In this document: piece by piece, positions 36,787 through 48,228 of the stretch
Numbering within the stretch: the stretch's first letter is position 1
How the letters are laid out: each line of letters opens with the position of its first letter
NCBI GenBank assembly: GCA_022836615.1
Contig: MU405411.1
Coordinates: 1-48,228 of the forward strand
DNA length: 48,228 bases
From: Annulohypoxylon bovei var. microspora
Lineage: Eukaryota > Ascomycota > Sordariomycetes > Xylariales > Hypoxylaceae
Direction of reading: 5' to 3'
Translations under genes and position numbers: made by a program
Notes under the pieces: generated by a model
The model's database searches: none
Told to the model about the DNA's origin: nothing
The model's input: only the letters and a program-made list of their open reading frames with translations

Positions 36787-36921
36787 TAATAAAATTTATT
36801 TTTTAAAAATAATTAATAGAATTTATTCTTTAAAAGTAATTAATAAAATTTATTCTTTAAAAGTAATTAATGGAATTTATTCCTTAAAAACAATTAATAG
36901 AATTTATTCTTTAAAAATAAA
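36787..36921. repeat. 27-bp tandem repeat, five units
   Basis: Five consecutive units of 27 bp (starts at 36787, 36814, 36841, 36868, 36895) have the form TAATARAATTTATTYTTTAAAA plus a few bases. They differ by transitions only. Twenty-seven is nine codons, so the array could have been within a reading frame of element C or in its 3' untranslated region. Confidence 0.8.
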
Positions 36922-39640
36922 TGTAAATAAATTTTTTCTTTTAAATATAAATATGAATGAATAGAAATTAAATAAGAATATTATAGTTAAGATAAAATTA
37001 TTTAAAAAAAAATATATTTAAAATTATAATTAAAAAAAAATTAAAAACAAAGTTATAATTAAAGAATTAAATAAAAATATTATGGTAGAAAAGATAATAT
37101 TTAAAAAAAATAAAAACGAAGTTATAATTAAAGAAAATATAAAAAGAAAAAGGAAATTTTAAATAAATAAATACATATTAAGTAATAAATATTAATTTAA
37201 GCGTTAATTAAATTAAAAATATTTAATCGTTTTTATTTACTTTTTTATTTTATAAAATAATTACATTTATATATTAGTTTTTAAGATTACTTTAATAATT
37301 CATCCCATTTCTTTATTTTCTTTTTATAAAATATTATTTCTTAACACTTTATTAATTTAATGTTCCTAAACATTTTTTTTTACTTTTAATTCTTTAAAAA
37401 TCATTTTATACTTTTAATTATATTTTTGTATTAATTTTAATACGTTTTTTATTAAAAACTTTTGTAAATACCATTAATTATATATTACTTTATAACCCTT
37501 CCAATAAATCAAATACTTGAAGATATACTTCCTTTTTACTTTATTAACCCTTTTTTTTAAAAGCTTCTTAATCTTAAACGATTTCCATTCTTTGTTATTT
37601 CCATTTACTTAAACTTATTTAAATTATGATTTTTTTTTTTAAAAAATATTTTTCCCAAATAATTTTAAGATTAATTATAAAATTAATATCATTTAATAAA
37701 TTTATTAATATCGAGGGAAATTTAATTTATAAATTAATTCCTTAACTTTTTTAACCATTATTAATAATTTAATTTTTTATTTTAACCATTTTTTAATAAA
37801 CTTTTTAAATAAATAATATCCTTTATATAATTTTAAATATATTTTTTCATTAACATTAAATTCTTAAAAATTATATTTATCATCGTATTATATTTTATTA
37901 ATTATTATTATAAAGTTTATTACTATTATAATTTTTTATTAATATATATTTTTTAAAATCTTAAAATTTATTACGTTATATAATACTTCTAAAATTAATA
38001 CCATTATAATTAACTTAAAACTTAAAATTACCTCGTTTAAAGATTTTTTTAAAATAAATGATTTTATATTATTTAAATTATATTACAAAAATAAAATTAT
38101 AAAATTCCATAAAATTATTAATAATAATATATAAAATTAAATACTTATTTCCATATTTTAATTACATTTTTCATTTTATTTATTTATTTATAAATACTAT
38201 ATTATTAAAAAGTTTTATATAATTCTTATTTTTAAAAATATAATTTATTAAACTTTTAAAAGGAACTTTTTATTTTAATTTAAGATTATTTTTTTTAATA
38301 TTCCTTAATTATATAATAATAAACATTTAAAATATATTTCCACCCATTCCTTAATTATATATTAAGAGTTTTTTAAGATTAAGATTATTTTTTTAAAAAA
38401 TTTGCAAATATTTATCATTAAAACATTATAATAATCATAATTTAACATTTTCCAAAATATGTTTTCTAATAAAACTTTAAGTAATTTTATAATAAAATTT
38501 ATTATTATTATATAATATAATATTAATTCACTTTCAATAAAATATAAATAACTTAATAATTTTTTTTTATTTATTTTATTCTTAATACATTTTAAATAAT
38601 AATTTAAATAATTATATAATTAATTAAAAAAATTATTAATTATTAAATTTTTTAATTTTATTATTATTTTTTAAAAGTTAAAGTAATGCTTTTTGTTATA
38701 AACTTATTAAAAAATTTATTAAACATATAATATTAAAATAATTAATTTCCTTTATTTTTTTTTAATAATGTAATATAATAATTCATTTTCGATGTTAAAT
38801 TTTTTTTTTTTCGTTTATAACTTTTCTTTTAAATCTTATAAAATCTTCTTATATTTTTTGTTTTTTTAATATCTTTTTTATAATTCTTTTTAAAATTTTA
38901 TATTTAAATAAATTTTATTTAATAAAAACATAAAATAATTTATTAAATCATTTAATTTACTTTTAATTTCATTATTTCTTTCTTCTTTATCCTTATTATT
39001 TATTTTTATTAATAATTTTAATAATATATTTAAAATAAAATTTAATCTTCCAAAAATATATCTTATATTTAATTGGAATTAATTTAAAAAAGCTAACGTT
39101 ATAATTAATTTCAGGTTATTTTTAATTATATTAATCATGGCGAGATTTTTTTATTAAATTATTCCTCCGATAACTTTATGATTTATTAAAATTATTATGT
39201 TTAATTTATTAAATTAAAACTATAATTATAAGTTTTATGTAATTTATATTAAATAAGAAACTTTTAATTTTATTATATTATATTTTTTTTTTATTTTTAT
39301 AAAAATTTTACTTAAAAATATGATTAGTTGTATTTTATTTAAATATATATTTATTTTATTTTAATTTTTTTTTATATAAAAGATTATTATGTTATATTTT
39401 TGTTTTTTTATTATGTTTAATTTAATAAAAGCGGTTTTATTAAAATTTTAATATAATAAATACATTTTTACTATTAAATTATATTAAATAAAGCAAAAAG
39501 CTTTTTTTTTATCCTTTATAAGTTTAAATTTTTTTTTTAAAGTTTATTTCTTTTGAATTATTTTGTTTTTTATTAATAAACTTCTTATAATTTAATTTTT
39601 ATTAAGTATTATTTTTTTTTTTTTTTAAAGTAATTAAATT
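36922..39640 (-). pseudogene. Element C pol relic, RNase H and integrase part
   Basis: By position this is the RNase H and integrase portion of C pol. The thumb/connection block just before it (39735-39650) is in frame. Beyond that the - strand reading is broken by dense stops, and I could not place the HHCC finger or the catalytic D-D-E. The assignment is positional. Confidence 0.45.
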
Positions 39641-41037
39641 TTTTATTGGTATTAAAAAATATATTTTCTTAATTATATAATTATTTCGATATAAATTTTT
39701 AAATCTTTAAACGTTTTAAGAATTTCAATTTTTTTAATTACTTTAACTTTGTTTAATGTAATTAATGTATCGAATTTATTTATTAAAAGACTTAAAAGTT
39801 TAATAAAATCATACGTTACGAAAAACTTTTAAAAAGTTATAATAATTTTTAATTTTTAAAAAATCTTAAGTACCGTGTTAAAGTGTTTTAAGTGATTTTC
39901 CTTTATATCGTTATAAATTACGATATTATTTAAATATGTTTTATAATATTTTTTATGTAAATAAAACTTTTAATCCATGAACCTTTATATATAAAAAAGA
40001 TTATTTCGATAATTTATTAATATTACGTTTAAAACTTTTAATCCTTTTAATAAGATAATTGCCATTTTATTCTTATAAAAACTAAATGTTAAAAATTAAT
40101 GAAAGAAACTTTTCCCATTTATTATTATAACTTTTTTTTTTTCTTTAATATCCGCGATGACATTTTTTTACATTAATAATAAATATATATTAAAAATCGT
40201 TATATTATTTAATAAACGCAAATTAATTACCACATAACCTTTCCATTTACCATTTATTATTTTTTAAACCACGAAAATAAAGTTAATAAATGGCGTTAAA
40301 TTTTTCATCCATAACATTTTTCCATTATTATACATATCATTATATGTTTTATTAAAGAATTCCTTATTTTTAAAACTTAATTTATAAGTACGTGTATAAA
40401 TTTTACGCTTTTATTAATTTAATATAAGATTTATTCGTATTTCTTTATTTTTAAACATTTAAATTATACGATATTTTGTTTATATATTATACTTTTTTAA
40501 AATCGTTTTTATTTTTTTTACGTAAACTTTATTCGTACATTATACATATATTTTATTTTTTATTAATATAAATAAAACGTTTTCCGGTTTAATTAATCTT
40601 AAATTAATGTTTTTTACTTAAATTTTTAATAAAAACTCATTTTCTTCCTGCTTTTTTTCGATATTTTAAACCTTTTTTTAAACTTTAATTTCTTCCATTA
40701 AATTTTCACCTTCGTATAAAAACATAAATGTTTTTATAACCTTATCCGTTAAATTAAATTCGTTAAAAAAAAATATAAGAATATTTATTTTAAATCGTCC
40801 CTCGTCATTAACATCATAAATTTTATTAATTTTTTAATTCCAATAAATTTTTAATAATTTATCGATATTATTTACCATTAAAACCATTTTTATACTTATT
40901 ACCGAAATAATAATATTTAATATCCTTAAAGAATTTCCAAAAAAAAAATATTTTTTTTCGTTATTAAATTCATTTATTTGAGGTAAATCTTTATAACCCA
41001 CATATAAAAAAATTAAAGTGTATAATAATATTATCAC
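39641..41037 (-). pseudogene. Element C reverse transcriptase relic
   Basis: A single - strand frame carries an open stretch (41037-40834), then the RT palm block NGKWKGYVVINLRLLNNI (40254-40201). After 106 codons comes the catalytic site KTYLNNIVIYND with Y-x-D-D as YLNN (39936-39925). The thumb LKTFKDLKIYIEIII follows at about 39720-39676. The spacing and order are those of Ty3/Gypsy RTs. The wording of the palm block, with V-I-x-L-R-x-L-N in place of F-C-V-D-Y, marks a different lineage from A and B. 41037, 40254, 39936 and 39714 share one frame, so there is no frameshift over 1.3 kb. Asp-to-Asn changes and stops abolish function. Confidence 0.88.
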
Positions 41038-41963
41038 ATTTTAATAAGTTACCACTTTACAATTAATAAATTTTATTAATTTATAAATTTCAATAAAAAT
41101 ATTTATTTTTTAATAAAATTTTAACGTTATTATTCATTTAAAATAATTAATAATCATTCCGTATAATTTTAATTATTTTGTTTTTAATAAAAAATTTAAT
41201 TTTAAATTATTATTAACCCATGCTTTAACTTAAACCAACACTTTTATTAATTTTCTTTAATATTACATTAATATTAATAAATAAAAAATCATTAAATCTT
41301 TAAAAATTAATTTTCCGTTAACATTTTTTACTTTATAATTTCCTTTCTTATATTCGATTTTATAATCTTTATAATTATTTATTAATTATTACTTATCCAC
41401 CATTTTTCCATTAACTCTTATATTTCCGCATATTATTTAAACTTTTAATAATTTATAAAACCGTATTTTAAAATTTATATATATATACCTTTTATCCAAA
41501 TATTATTTAAAACATAATTTAAAAATAACTTTTATAACTTTAAGTTTTATTAATATTTTAATAAATATCTTATTATATAATATTTCCGCATCCTTAAAAT
41601 TTATAAAACCATTTTCGTTTCCATTTTAATATAATACTTTTACATTTTAAGGTTTTTTTTTAACATTTTTAATAATTAATTATTAATATTTCTTTATACT
41701 TTTTATTAATACATATACTTTAATATATATATATTTTATAAAAATATTTTTTAATAAAAATATTTTTTTACATTTTTAACACATAATTTTATTTTTTTTA
41801 AATTTTATAACCTTAAATCCGGTAACATAAAAAATATTATTATTAATTTCTATTAACTCATTTATTATAAAAGCTTTTTCTTTTATATTTAAATATTATT
41901 TTAATAAAAAATAACCATTATTTTAAAACATTATTTCTTTAATATTTTTTTTATTATTATCAT

Positions 41964-42302
41964 TTACAATAAAAGCTTTATTATCGTATTAAAAAGTTTA
42001 TTCGTTTTGTTTAACTTGAATTTATTTGTTTTATCGTCGTTTTTAAAATTATCCTTGCGGATTTCCACGGTTATAACTTTTATATTAAAATAAGCTTCCG
42101 TTCCATCCTCGCTTAAATAAGCCATTACCTTGTTTACGCGGAAACCATCCACTTCCACGTAGCGTCCATGTTTTTTAAAATTAAAATTAATTTTTATGGG
42201 GGAAATTATTTCCGCGCCATGATCCGCGCTAATTAAAACTTTTACACCAATTAAATTAAAATTAAGAATTTCCTTATTAATATATTTTTTTAAAATATAA
42301 AT
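41964..42302 (-). CDS. 112-codon open frame in element C, possibly around its protease
   Basis: This is the longest uninterrupted frame in the RIP-mutated DNA. Codons between about 42235 and 42040 are visibly richer in G and C than the surroundings (GCG GAT CAT GGC GCG; CGC TAC GTG GAA GTG). The middle reads VLISADHGAEIISPIK, then KKHGRYVEVDGFRVNKVMAY. It lies upstream of the RT, between gag and RT, where a retropepsin is expected. D-H-G-A-E recalls the D-[ST]-G-A motif, but the His is not a simple RIP product of Ser or Thr, so this is tentative. It is in a different frame from the RT. GTG at 42158 would open the last 64 codons. Why this patch escaped decay is unexplained. Confidence 0.45.
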   Translation of the reverse strand: MYILKKYINKEILNFNLIGVKVLISADHGAEIISPIKINFNFKKHGRYVEVDGFRVNKVMAYLSEDGTEAYFNIKVITVEIRKDNFKNDDKTNKFKLNKTNKLFNTIIKLLL

Positions 42303-45096
42303 TTATGGTTATTTTTTTTAAAACATTTAATAATATTAAAACTTAATAAGTTAATTTAATAAATAATAATAAGTTTAATATAAAACTTTTAAAATAATTA
42401 TAAACCGATTTTATTAAAGTTAATAAAATTAATTATTATAATATTATTACATTAATTTAAAGTAATTAATAATTAATAAACATTTAATTAATAATTAAAA
42501 AAGTTTACGTATTTTTATTAAGGTTTTATAATTAATAATATAACTTAATAATAATTTTATATATAAATGTTTTTTCTTTTAAATAAAAAAACCAATCATT
42601 TAAAAAAAAACCGGCGGTATCGTTTAATTAAACCATAAATTATTTAAATAATAAATAAATTAAATTATATATTTTTAATATTTATTATATTAAAGAATCT
42701 TTTCCGGTTATTTTTATAATCCATATAATATTTATTACTTAAAAACGAATAAACTTTTTAATTATAATACAATTTAATTCGTAAATAAAATTAAAGTTTT
42801 TTAATTATTTTAACGCCACCGTTATTAACATTTTAAAACGTAAAATAACGGCTTAAAAAGCCTTTTTAAAATTTCCATTATAAAAAGCTTTAAAATTTTA
42901 AAAAACTTTTCCCGTTTATTATTTTTAAACGTTACTTCGTAATAATTATATAAAATCTTTGCAAATTATATCCGCTTATATAATAATTATTACGTACTTT
43001 TTCACGTTATTTATAAATAAATAAACATTTTTTTAATATACGAATTTTCTTATTATTATAAAATCCATCTTTTTATATAACGTTTTATTTAAGTTTAAAT
43101 AAAAATATTTAATTTATGTTAATTTTTATCCGTGTATTATTAAATGATTTACTTAATTAATGTATAATGTTTAAAAAATATTCGTTACTTAAGTAAAGAA
43201 GTTATTAATTAAGCTTAAATTATTTATTAATTATAAAAAATTAAGAAAAAATGGGTTTAAAAAAAAGAAAAGTAAATTTCCAAAAAGCGGATTTAAAGGA
43301 GGTAAATTATTTCTTTATTTTTTTTATTTTATTTATTTTATTTATTTTAATATTACTTAACCATTTAAAATACCTACCGGCATAACGGTAACCCCTATTT
43401 AACTTATAATATTTACTACGCTTATATTAAATGTAAAAGTTTCATTTTATTTTAATAAAAAATTTTATTTTAATGGAAAATTCTTGTTTTATTTTAAAAA
43501 AAAATGCTAATATTCCTCGTGCTTAAATGAATTTTAAAATAATAAAGATTAAATAGATTTCTTCGAAAAGATTTATTTTTTAAAGGATTATAATATTAAA
43601 GATAAAATATTTAATTCTTATGTTAAAAAAGAAAATAATTAATTTAAATTATCTTTTAATAAACTTAATTCGTTTAAACTTTTTTTTTCCTCGAAATTCT
43701 TTTCAAGATTTTCCGTTATAAGATTTTTAAAATCTCCAAAATCTTTAAGGCTTTTTTTTAAGTTAAAAAACGATAAATTTAAAAATAATAAAAATAATAA
43801 AAATAATAATAATAAGGGATAATCTCGTAGATTTCGTTAAGGTTTTTTTTTTTTTAAAATTACATTTAAAGTTAATATTAATAATAAATTTAATTATATT
43901 AATATTTAAACAAAATAAAATTAAGTTAGTGATATTAAAATTTATTTAATTTTTATTAATAAAAATATTAATTTATATATCTTTAGATTATTTTATAATT
44001 ATCTTTATAATAATATATATAAGATTAAAATAATAAAATTAAATGATCGTTTTAAATTTACTTTGTTTAAAAAAGGTAATAATTGGTTTTTAAAAAAAGA
44101 TATAAATAATTATAATATTAAAATACTTATTTTATTAATATTAAATAATAAAAAAAATTAATTGGGAATAAAGGAATAATAATCCCATATAAAGGGATCA
44201 TTTTTTTAATATTATAAATTCCATAAAATAAAAAATTCTTTAAGATTTAATAAAATATTACTTTATTAAATATTTAATAAAATAATTCTTAATTCTTTAT
44301 ATAATTTTCATTTAATAAAGGTTTTTAAAAGATTATTAATATTAAATACTTCCTCGCTTAAAATAATAGGATTATTTTATAAGTTATATTATGTAAAAAA
44401 AAAAATAATAAAATCGTTTTATTAATATTAAAAAATATTATTTTTTTAATAAGAAAAATTATCTTTTTTTAATATAAAATTAACAACGAATCTTAAGGCG
44501 AATTTAATTGTAATGTTAAAAGCGTATTTATTAATTTTTTAACCGTTTAAATAATTTTTTACCGTAACATTAACATTCGTACGGGTAGTGCGGGTTATTT
44601 AAACTAGTACTTCAATTTACTTTTAAAAAAATTATTTCATTACTTTATAAATTAAAGTTAAAACGTTATTTTAAAAGGTAATATTTTTTCATTAAAGGAT
44701 TAATTTATTTTTAAGATCATTTTAAAAGGCAATTACTTAACGGCATATAATTATATAAAGCTTATTTTCTTTTATTATATTTATCCAAATAATAAGAAAT
44801 AATTTAAAATTGGAAAAAATCAACGAAAATCGATAAAAATTAATGAAAAAATTAACAAAAATTAATAAAAATTAATTAAAATTAATAAAAATCAATTAAA
44901 ATTAATGAAAATTAATTAAAGATTAATAAAAATTAATTAAGGATTAATGGAAAGGATAATAATTAAAAATAAATATTAAAACTAAATAAACCACAAGGGT
45001 TTCAATTAATTATAATTAATTAAATAAAAAAAGATTTTTTTAATTAATTAAATATTAATCATTAATTTTTTCATAAAATAAAAGGTATTATTAAAT
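42303..45096 (-). other. Element C 5' internal region (leader and presumed gag)
   Basis: This 2.8 kb lies between the 5' LTR and the open frame at 42302. By position it holds leader and gag. A GC-richer patch at about 44573-44625 (CGTACGGGTAGTGCGGG) translates on the - strand as coding-like sequence (ITRTTRTNVNVTVKN) and may be near the gag start. I could not confirm a zinc knuckle. An AATTAATAAA-type repeat lies at 44822-44945. Confidence 0.45.
44822..44945. repeat. Degenerate AATTAATAAA tandem repeat in the element C leader
   Basis: About eleven imperfect copies of a 10-12 base unit (AAAATTAATAAA, AAAATCAATTAA and variants) lie 150 bases inside the 5' LTR of C. The remaining C bases (ATCAACGAAAATCGAT) suggest the original unit was less AT-rich. 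Confidence 0.6.
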
Positions 45097-45251
45097 TATT
45101 ATAATATATTTATAAGTTATAATATAAATATTATATAAGCGTAAAGTAAGTTCTTTTAATTATTATAAAATAAAAATTATTCCATTTAAAAGTTATTTTA
45201 CAAAGGAAAGGTTTTAAGATAAGAGTTAAATAAATCGTAATTACCATATTA
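45097..45251 (-). repeat. Element C 5' LTR
   Basis: This 155 bp partner of 35407-35561 is more mutated at its outer (left) edge: TGTCATGGC is TATTATAAT here. It is better preserved on the right (CCATATTA). Confidence 0.9.
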
Positions 45252-45256
45252 ACGTT
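45252..45256. repeat. Target-site duplication of element C, right copy (ACGTT)
   Basis: It directly follows the LTR end and is identical to the empty site in B1 (19774-19778). Confidence 0.85.
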
Positions 45257-48228
45257 TAAAATTTAATGGATTTTTATATTTAAAAATAAATTAATTTTAA
45301 AAGCGTTATAATAAAGTTTTATTAATATTTTAAAAAGATTTATTATTAAGTAATTTAAGTTATTATAAAGGTAATTTATTTATTAATTACTTTTATAAAT
45401 ATATATTTAATCGTTTATTATTTAATTTATTAATTATTTTTTTTATTAATTTATTTACTTTAATAATTTTACGTTAATAAAAGGTTTTTATAAACTTATT
45501 ATATAATAAAAGCTTAACGTTTTATTAATAATTAAATAATAATGTAATTAAACTTTTTTAAAAAAAATTTAAATTTATAAATATAAATTTATTAATTAAA
45601 AATTATTTTTAAAATAAATTTTATTTTTATTTTTATAAAAAAAAGCCTTATGTTTAAATGCGGTTAAATGATATATATGAAATTTAAATAAAATAATATT
45701 TTTAATTAATTATTTTAAAAATGATTTATAAAAAGTTATAATTTTATTTAAATAAATTAATTAAAAATTTCCATTTAATTATTAAATTATAAATATTTTA
45801 TTATTAATTTATAAAAATTTATTTTAATAAATTTAATTAATTCATTTATAAAAGCAATTATAAATTAAAAACTTTTATTAAATATAATCGTTTTAAAGGT
45901 TTTATAAATGTATTAAATATATTTATAATATAAATTTATAAGTTATGCGGTGGTATAAGTTTTATATATAAATAACGAAAAAGGTTTTTTATTTAATTAA
46001 TTAATAATTATTAAAATTAAATTAAACCTTTTATAATTAAAAAGCATAAACTTAAAATCCATTAAAATATATTATTACATTTATTTATTAATAAAAATTA
46101 ATTAAAATAAATTTATTAATTTAATTTTAAAGTTTTAACTTTTTTAATATTATTTATAATAAATATAATAATAATTTATAAACGTTTTTATGTCGAATTA
46201 TAAATACTTTTTTTACATTATTATATATATTTTATTTTAATTTAAATACGTTTAATTTAAAACATAATAAAATTTATTATATAATTCAATGTAAAGCTTC
46301 CCGTTATTTAAAATTATTAACTTTTTTTTTAAAAATAATAATTTATTTTATAAAACGTATTTTTTTTTTAATTTATTCGCGTTATACTTTTAATTTAATA
46401 ACATTTTAATTAATTATTAAAATGGCATTAATTAACTTAATACCTTAAAGTGGTTTTTTTTTAAAAACTTTTATTATAATTAAAATGCATTAAAAATTAA
46501 AAAATAATAAGTTTATTAAAAGTTTATTAATTAAAGGTTATAAAAGATTTATTCCATTATAAAACATTAAAAAAAGTAATAAAATAACGGATTAATTATA
46601 TTCTTTAATCGTTTTTTAAGTAATTAAGTTAATTACTTTTCGGAATAAAATATTAATTATTATATTTTCTTTTTTTAAATAATAATATAATTTATAATTA
46701 AATTAAAATAAATATTTATTTTAATTAACTTAATAAAAATTTAATATTTTCTTAATAATAAAATATTATAATGTTTAATAATTTATAAATATATTAAATT
46801 TATTATTTAATAAAACGAATATATATTTTTAAAGTTTTATTATTATTATAATAATAAAAAACTCTTTATTATAAATAAAATAATTATATTTTAAAAAGAT
46901 TATTATTTTAAAAAAAAAAGCCATTAAATGTTAATTTTTTAATTTATTTAATTATAAAAGGATTTTAAAAATTATTTTATTAAAAATGTTAATTTTTAAC
47001 TTAACTTTTTAATTTTTATAAAAATATTTTAAAATTAAAAAAATAATTAAAATTATTTTTAACATTTTAAATGTTTTAATATATTTATTAATTTAAATTT
47101 AATACGAAATAATAATAAAAAATATAAAAGTTTTATAATTTAATTATATTTTAATATAAATTATTAATAAAAATTATAAAAGCTTAAAAATAATTAAAAT
47201 TCTTGGATTTAAATAAATGTTTTTTAATTTTAAATTACTTTAATTTTATTTTAATTAACCATTACATTAAAAGTAAAAATAATAAACCTTAAGAATTTGG
47301 TTTTTATAATTAAAAATTTATTTTTTTAAATATTAATTTATAAGTTAATAAAATGTAAATATTTTAACATTTATTATATGTAATATTTATAAAAAAATAA
47401 GTTTTTTAAATAAATTAAAATATCATTTATATATGCCGTATAAAAGTCGTTAAAAATGAAAAAAAAGTTTAATTAATATACTTTTAAAACGCATTAAGCT
47501 TATTATTTAATTTAAAAAAATATATATAATATTTATATAATTTAAAATAAATTTAAAAAATAATAAGATTTTCCAAGGTTAAATTTATTTTAATATAATG
47601 GAAAACTTAATAAATATTAAGCTTTATAAAGATTTTAATTTTAAAGATTTTTTTTAATATTTTATTAATTAAAAAGAAATTAATAATTTTTTTTAATATA
47701 AGCATTTAATTTTTAATAATTAATATAAAAGTATAAGTTATTTTTTAATTTTTTTATAAAAAAATAAAAAATTTATATTTAATTATATTAAATATAATCC
47801 ATTTTTATATAAATAATTTAATAAATATTTTTTTAAAGTTTATAAATACTTTATATTTATATTATAAAAAAGGTATAACTTAATAAAATTAATGTTTTTT
47901 TTAAGTTTATTTTATAATTAAAAAGTTAATAAAGCGATAAAAAATCGTTATTTCTTTTTGAAAATATTTTAATTAAGTTATATAAATAAAAGGGAAACTT
48001 TTTTATAATTTATTTTTAAATAAAATTATTTTTTTATTATAATTTTTCTTTAAAAGTTAAATTAAGTTTTTAATATAATAAAATAAAAGTGTTAAATAAC
48101 TTGTAAATTACGTTAAAATTTTATTAAAAATAAAATATTTTTTTAATAAACGTTAAATTTAAAATTAAATAAACGTTTATAATAAATAATAATATAAAAT
48201 ATATTAAAAGTTTAATAAAAAGTTAAAA
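45252..48228 (-). mobile_element. Element B3, pol part, right of the C insertion, cut by window end
   Basis: B family sequence resumes here at the B1-equivalent of 19774 and runs collinearly to the window end, equivalent to about 22765 in B1. It therefore covers the integrase, RNase H and RT portions and the start of the protease region. The RT active site survives as YTAYIND at 47442-47422 (YMVYIND in B1). The RT palm block at about 47795-47697 is more decayed than in B1. About 2.7 kb of element and the 5' LTR should lie beyond the window. Confidence 0.88.

Larger units (their letters stand above)
35407..45251 (-). mobile_element. Element C: 9.8 kb RIP-degraded Gypsy-type LTR retrotransposon nested in B3
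   Basis: This 9,845 bp insertion is bounded by two 155 bp LTRs and a 5-bp duplication. A pyrimidine run just inside the left LTR and the RT relic both place the element on the - strand, so its 5' LTR is on the right. The pol frame is readable from 41037 to about 39650 with RT motifs of the Ty3/Gypsy type. Its RT block (VVINLRLLNN) differs from those of A and B, so C is a separate lineage. It is long for LTRs this short. About 4 kb lies upstream of pol and about 3 kb downstream of the RT thumb. Confidence 0.88.

Noticed and set aside
42600..42650. Possible CCHC zinc knuckle in the element C gag region
   Set aside because: The His-to-Cys spacing would be five residues, not four, so the motif does not fit.
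44822..44945. CRISPR-like array of short repeats
   Set aside because: The unit is 10-12 bases, degenerate, without unique spacers, and sits in a retrotransposon leader.
1..48228. Possibility that the window is a mitochondrial or plasmid genome because of its AT content
   Set aside because: There are no rRNA, tRNA or respiratory-chain genes. Nested Gypsy elements with LTRs and target duplications, and transition-only decay, point to a nuclear RIP-mutated region.

Overview
This window is an extremely AT-rich block with no recognisable host gene, rRNA, tRNA or CRISPR array. It is a graveyard of nested retrotransposons. Coding signatures survive only as stop-riddled reading frames in which nearly all changes are C-to-T or G-to-A transitions. 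Reading frames and LTR lengths are otherwise preserved. Point-only decay of repeats that spares CpG and strips CpA is the hallmark of repeat-induced point mutation (RIP), so the likely source is a filamentous ascomycete (Pezizomycotina) with a two-speed, AT-isochore genome. The species cannot be named from this sequence.

Layout, left to right. (1) 1-6820: a Ty3/Gypsy-type element 'A' on the + strand. It has the last 102 bp of its 5' LTR, protease, reverse transcriptase, RNase H and integrase relics, and a 3' LTR ending at 6820. (2) 6821-11241: two 5' fragments of a second Gypsy family 'B' on the - strand, head to tail, each beginning with its own ~215 bp LTR. A is inserted into the first. (3) 11242-19116: anonymous AT-rich relic DNA 'D'. 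(4) 19117-25448: a complete B element (B1, - strand) with two 216 bp LTRs and a perfect 5-bp target duplication CGAAA. (5) 25449-34759: D continued. It contains the only base-balanced sequence in the window, a 703 bp non-autonomous long-inverted-repeat transposon at 32888-33590. (6) 34760-48228: a third B copy (B3, - strand, cut by the window end). It is split at 35407-45251 by a 9.8 kb Gypsy element 'C' (- strand) with 155 bp LTRs and a 5-bp target duplication (ACATT/ACGTT).

Nothing here is likely to be expressed as a working protein. The order of events can be read from the nesting. D and the outermost B fragment are oldest. B1, B2 and B3 came next, then A (into B2) and C (into B3). The unmutated inverted-repeat element either arrived last or escaped RIP because it is short or single-copy. 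The most unusual objects are that element, the nested architecture itself, a 112-codon open frame with more balanced codons inside C, and about 16 kb of relic D sequence that I could not assign to a family.
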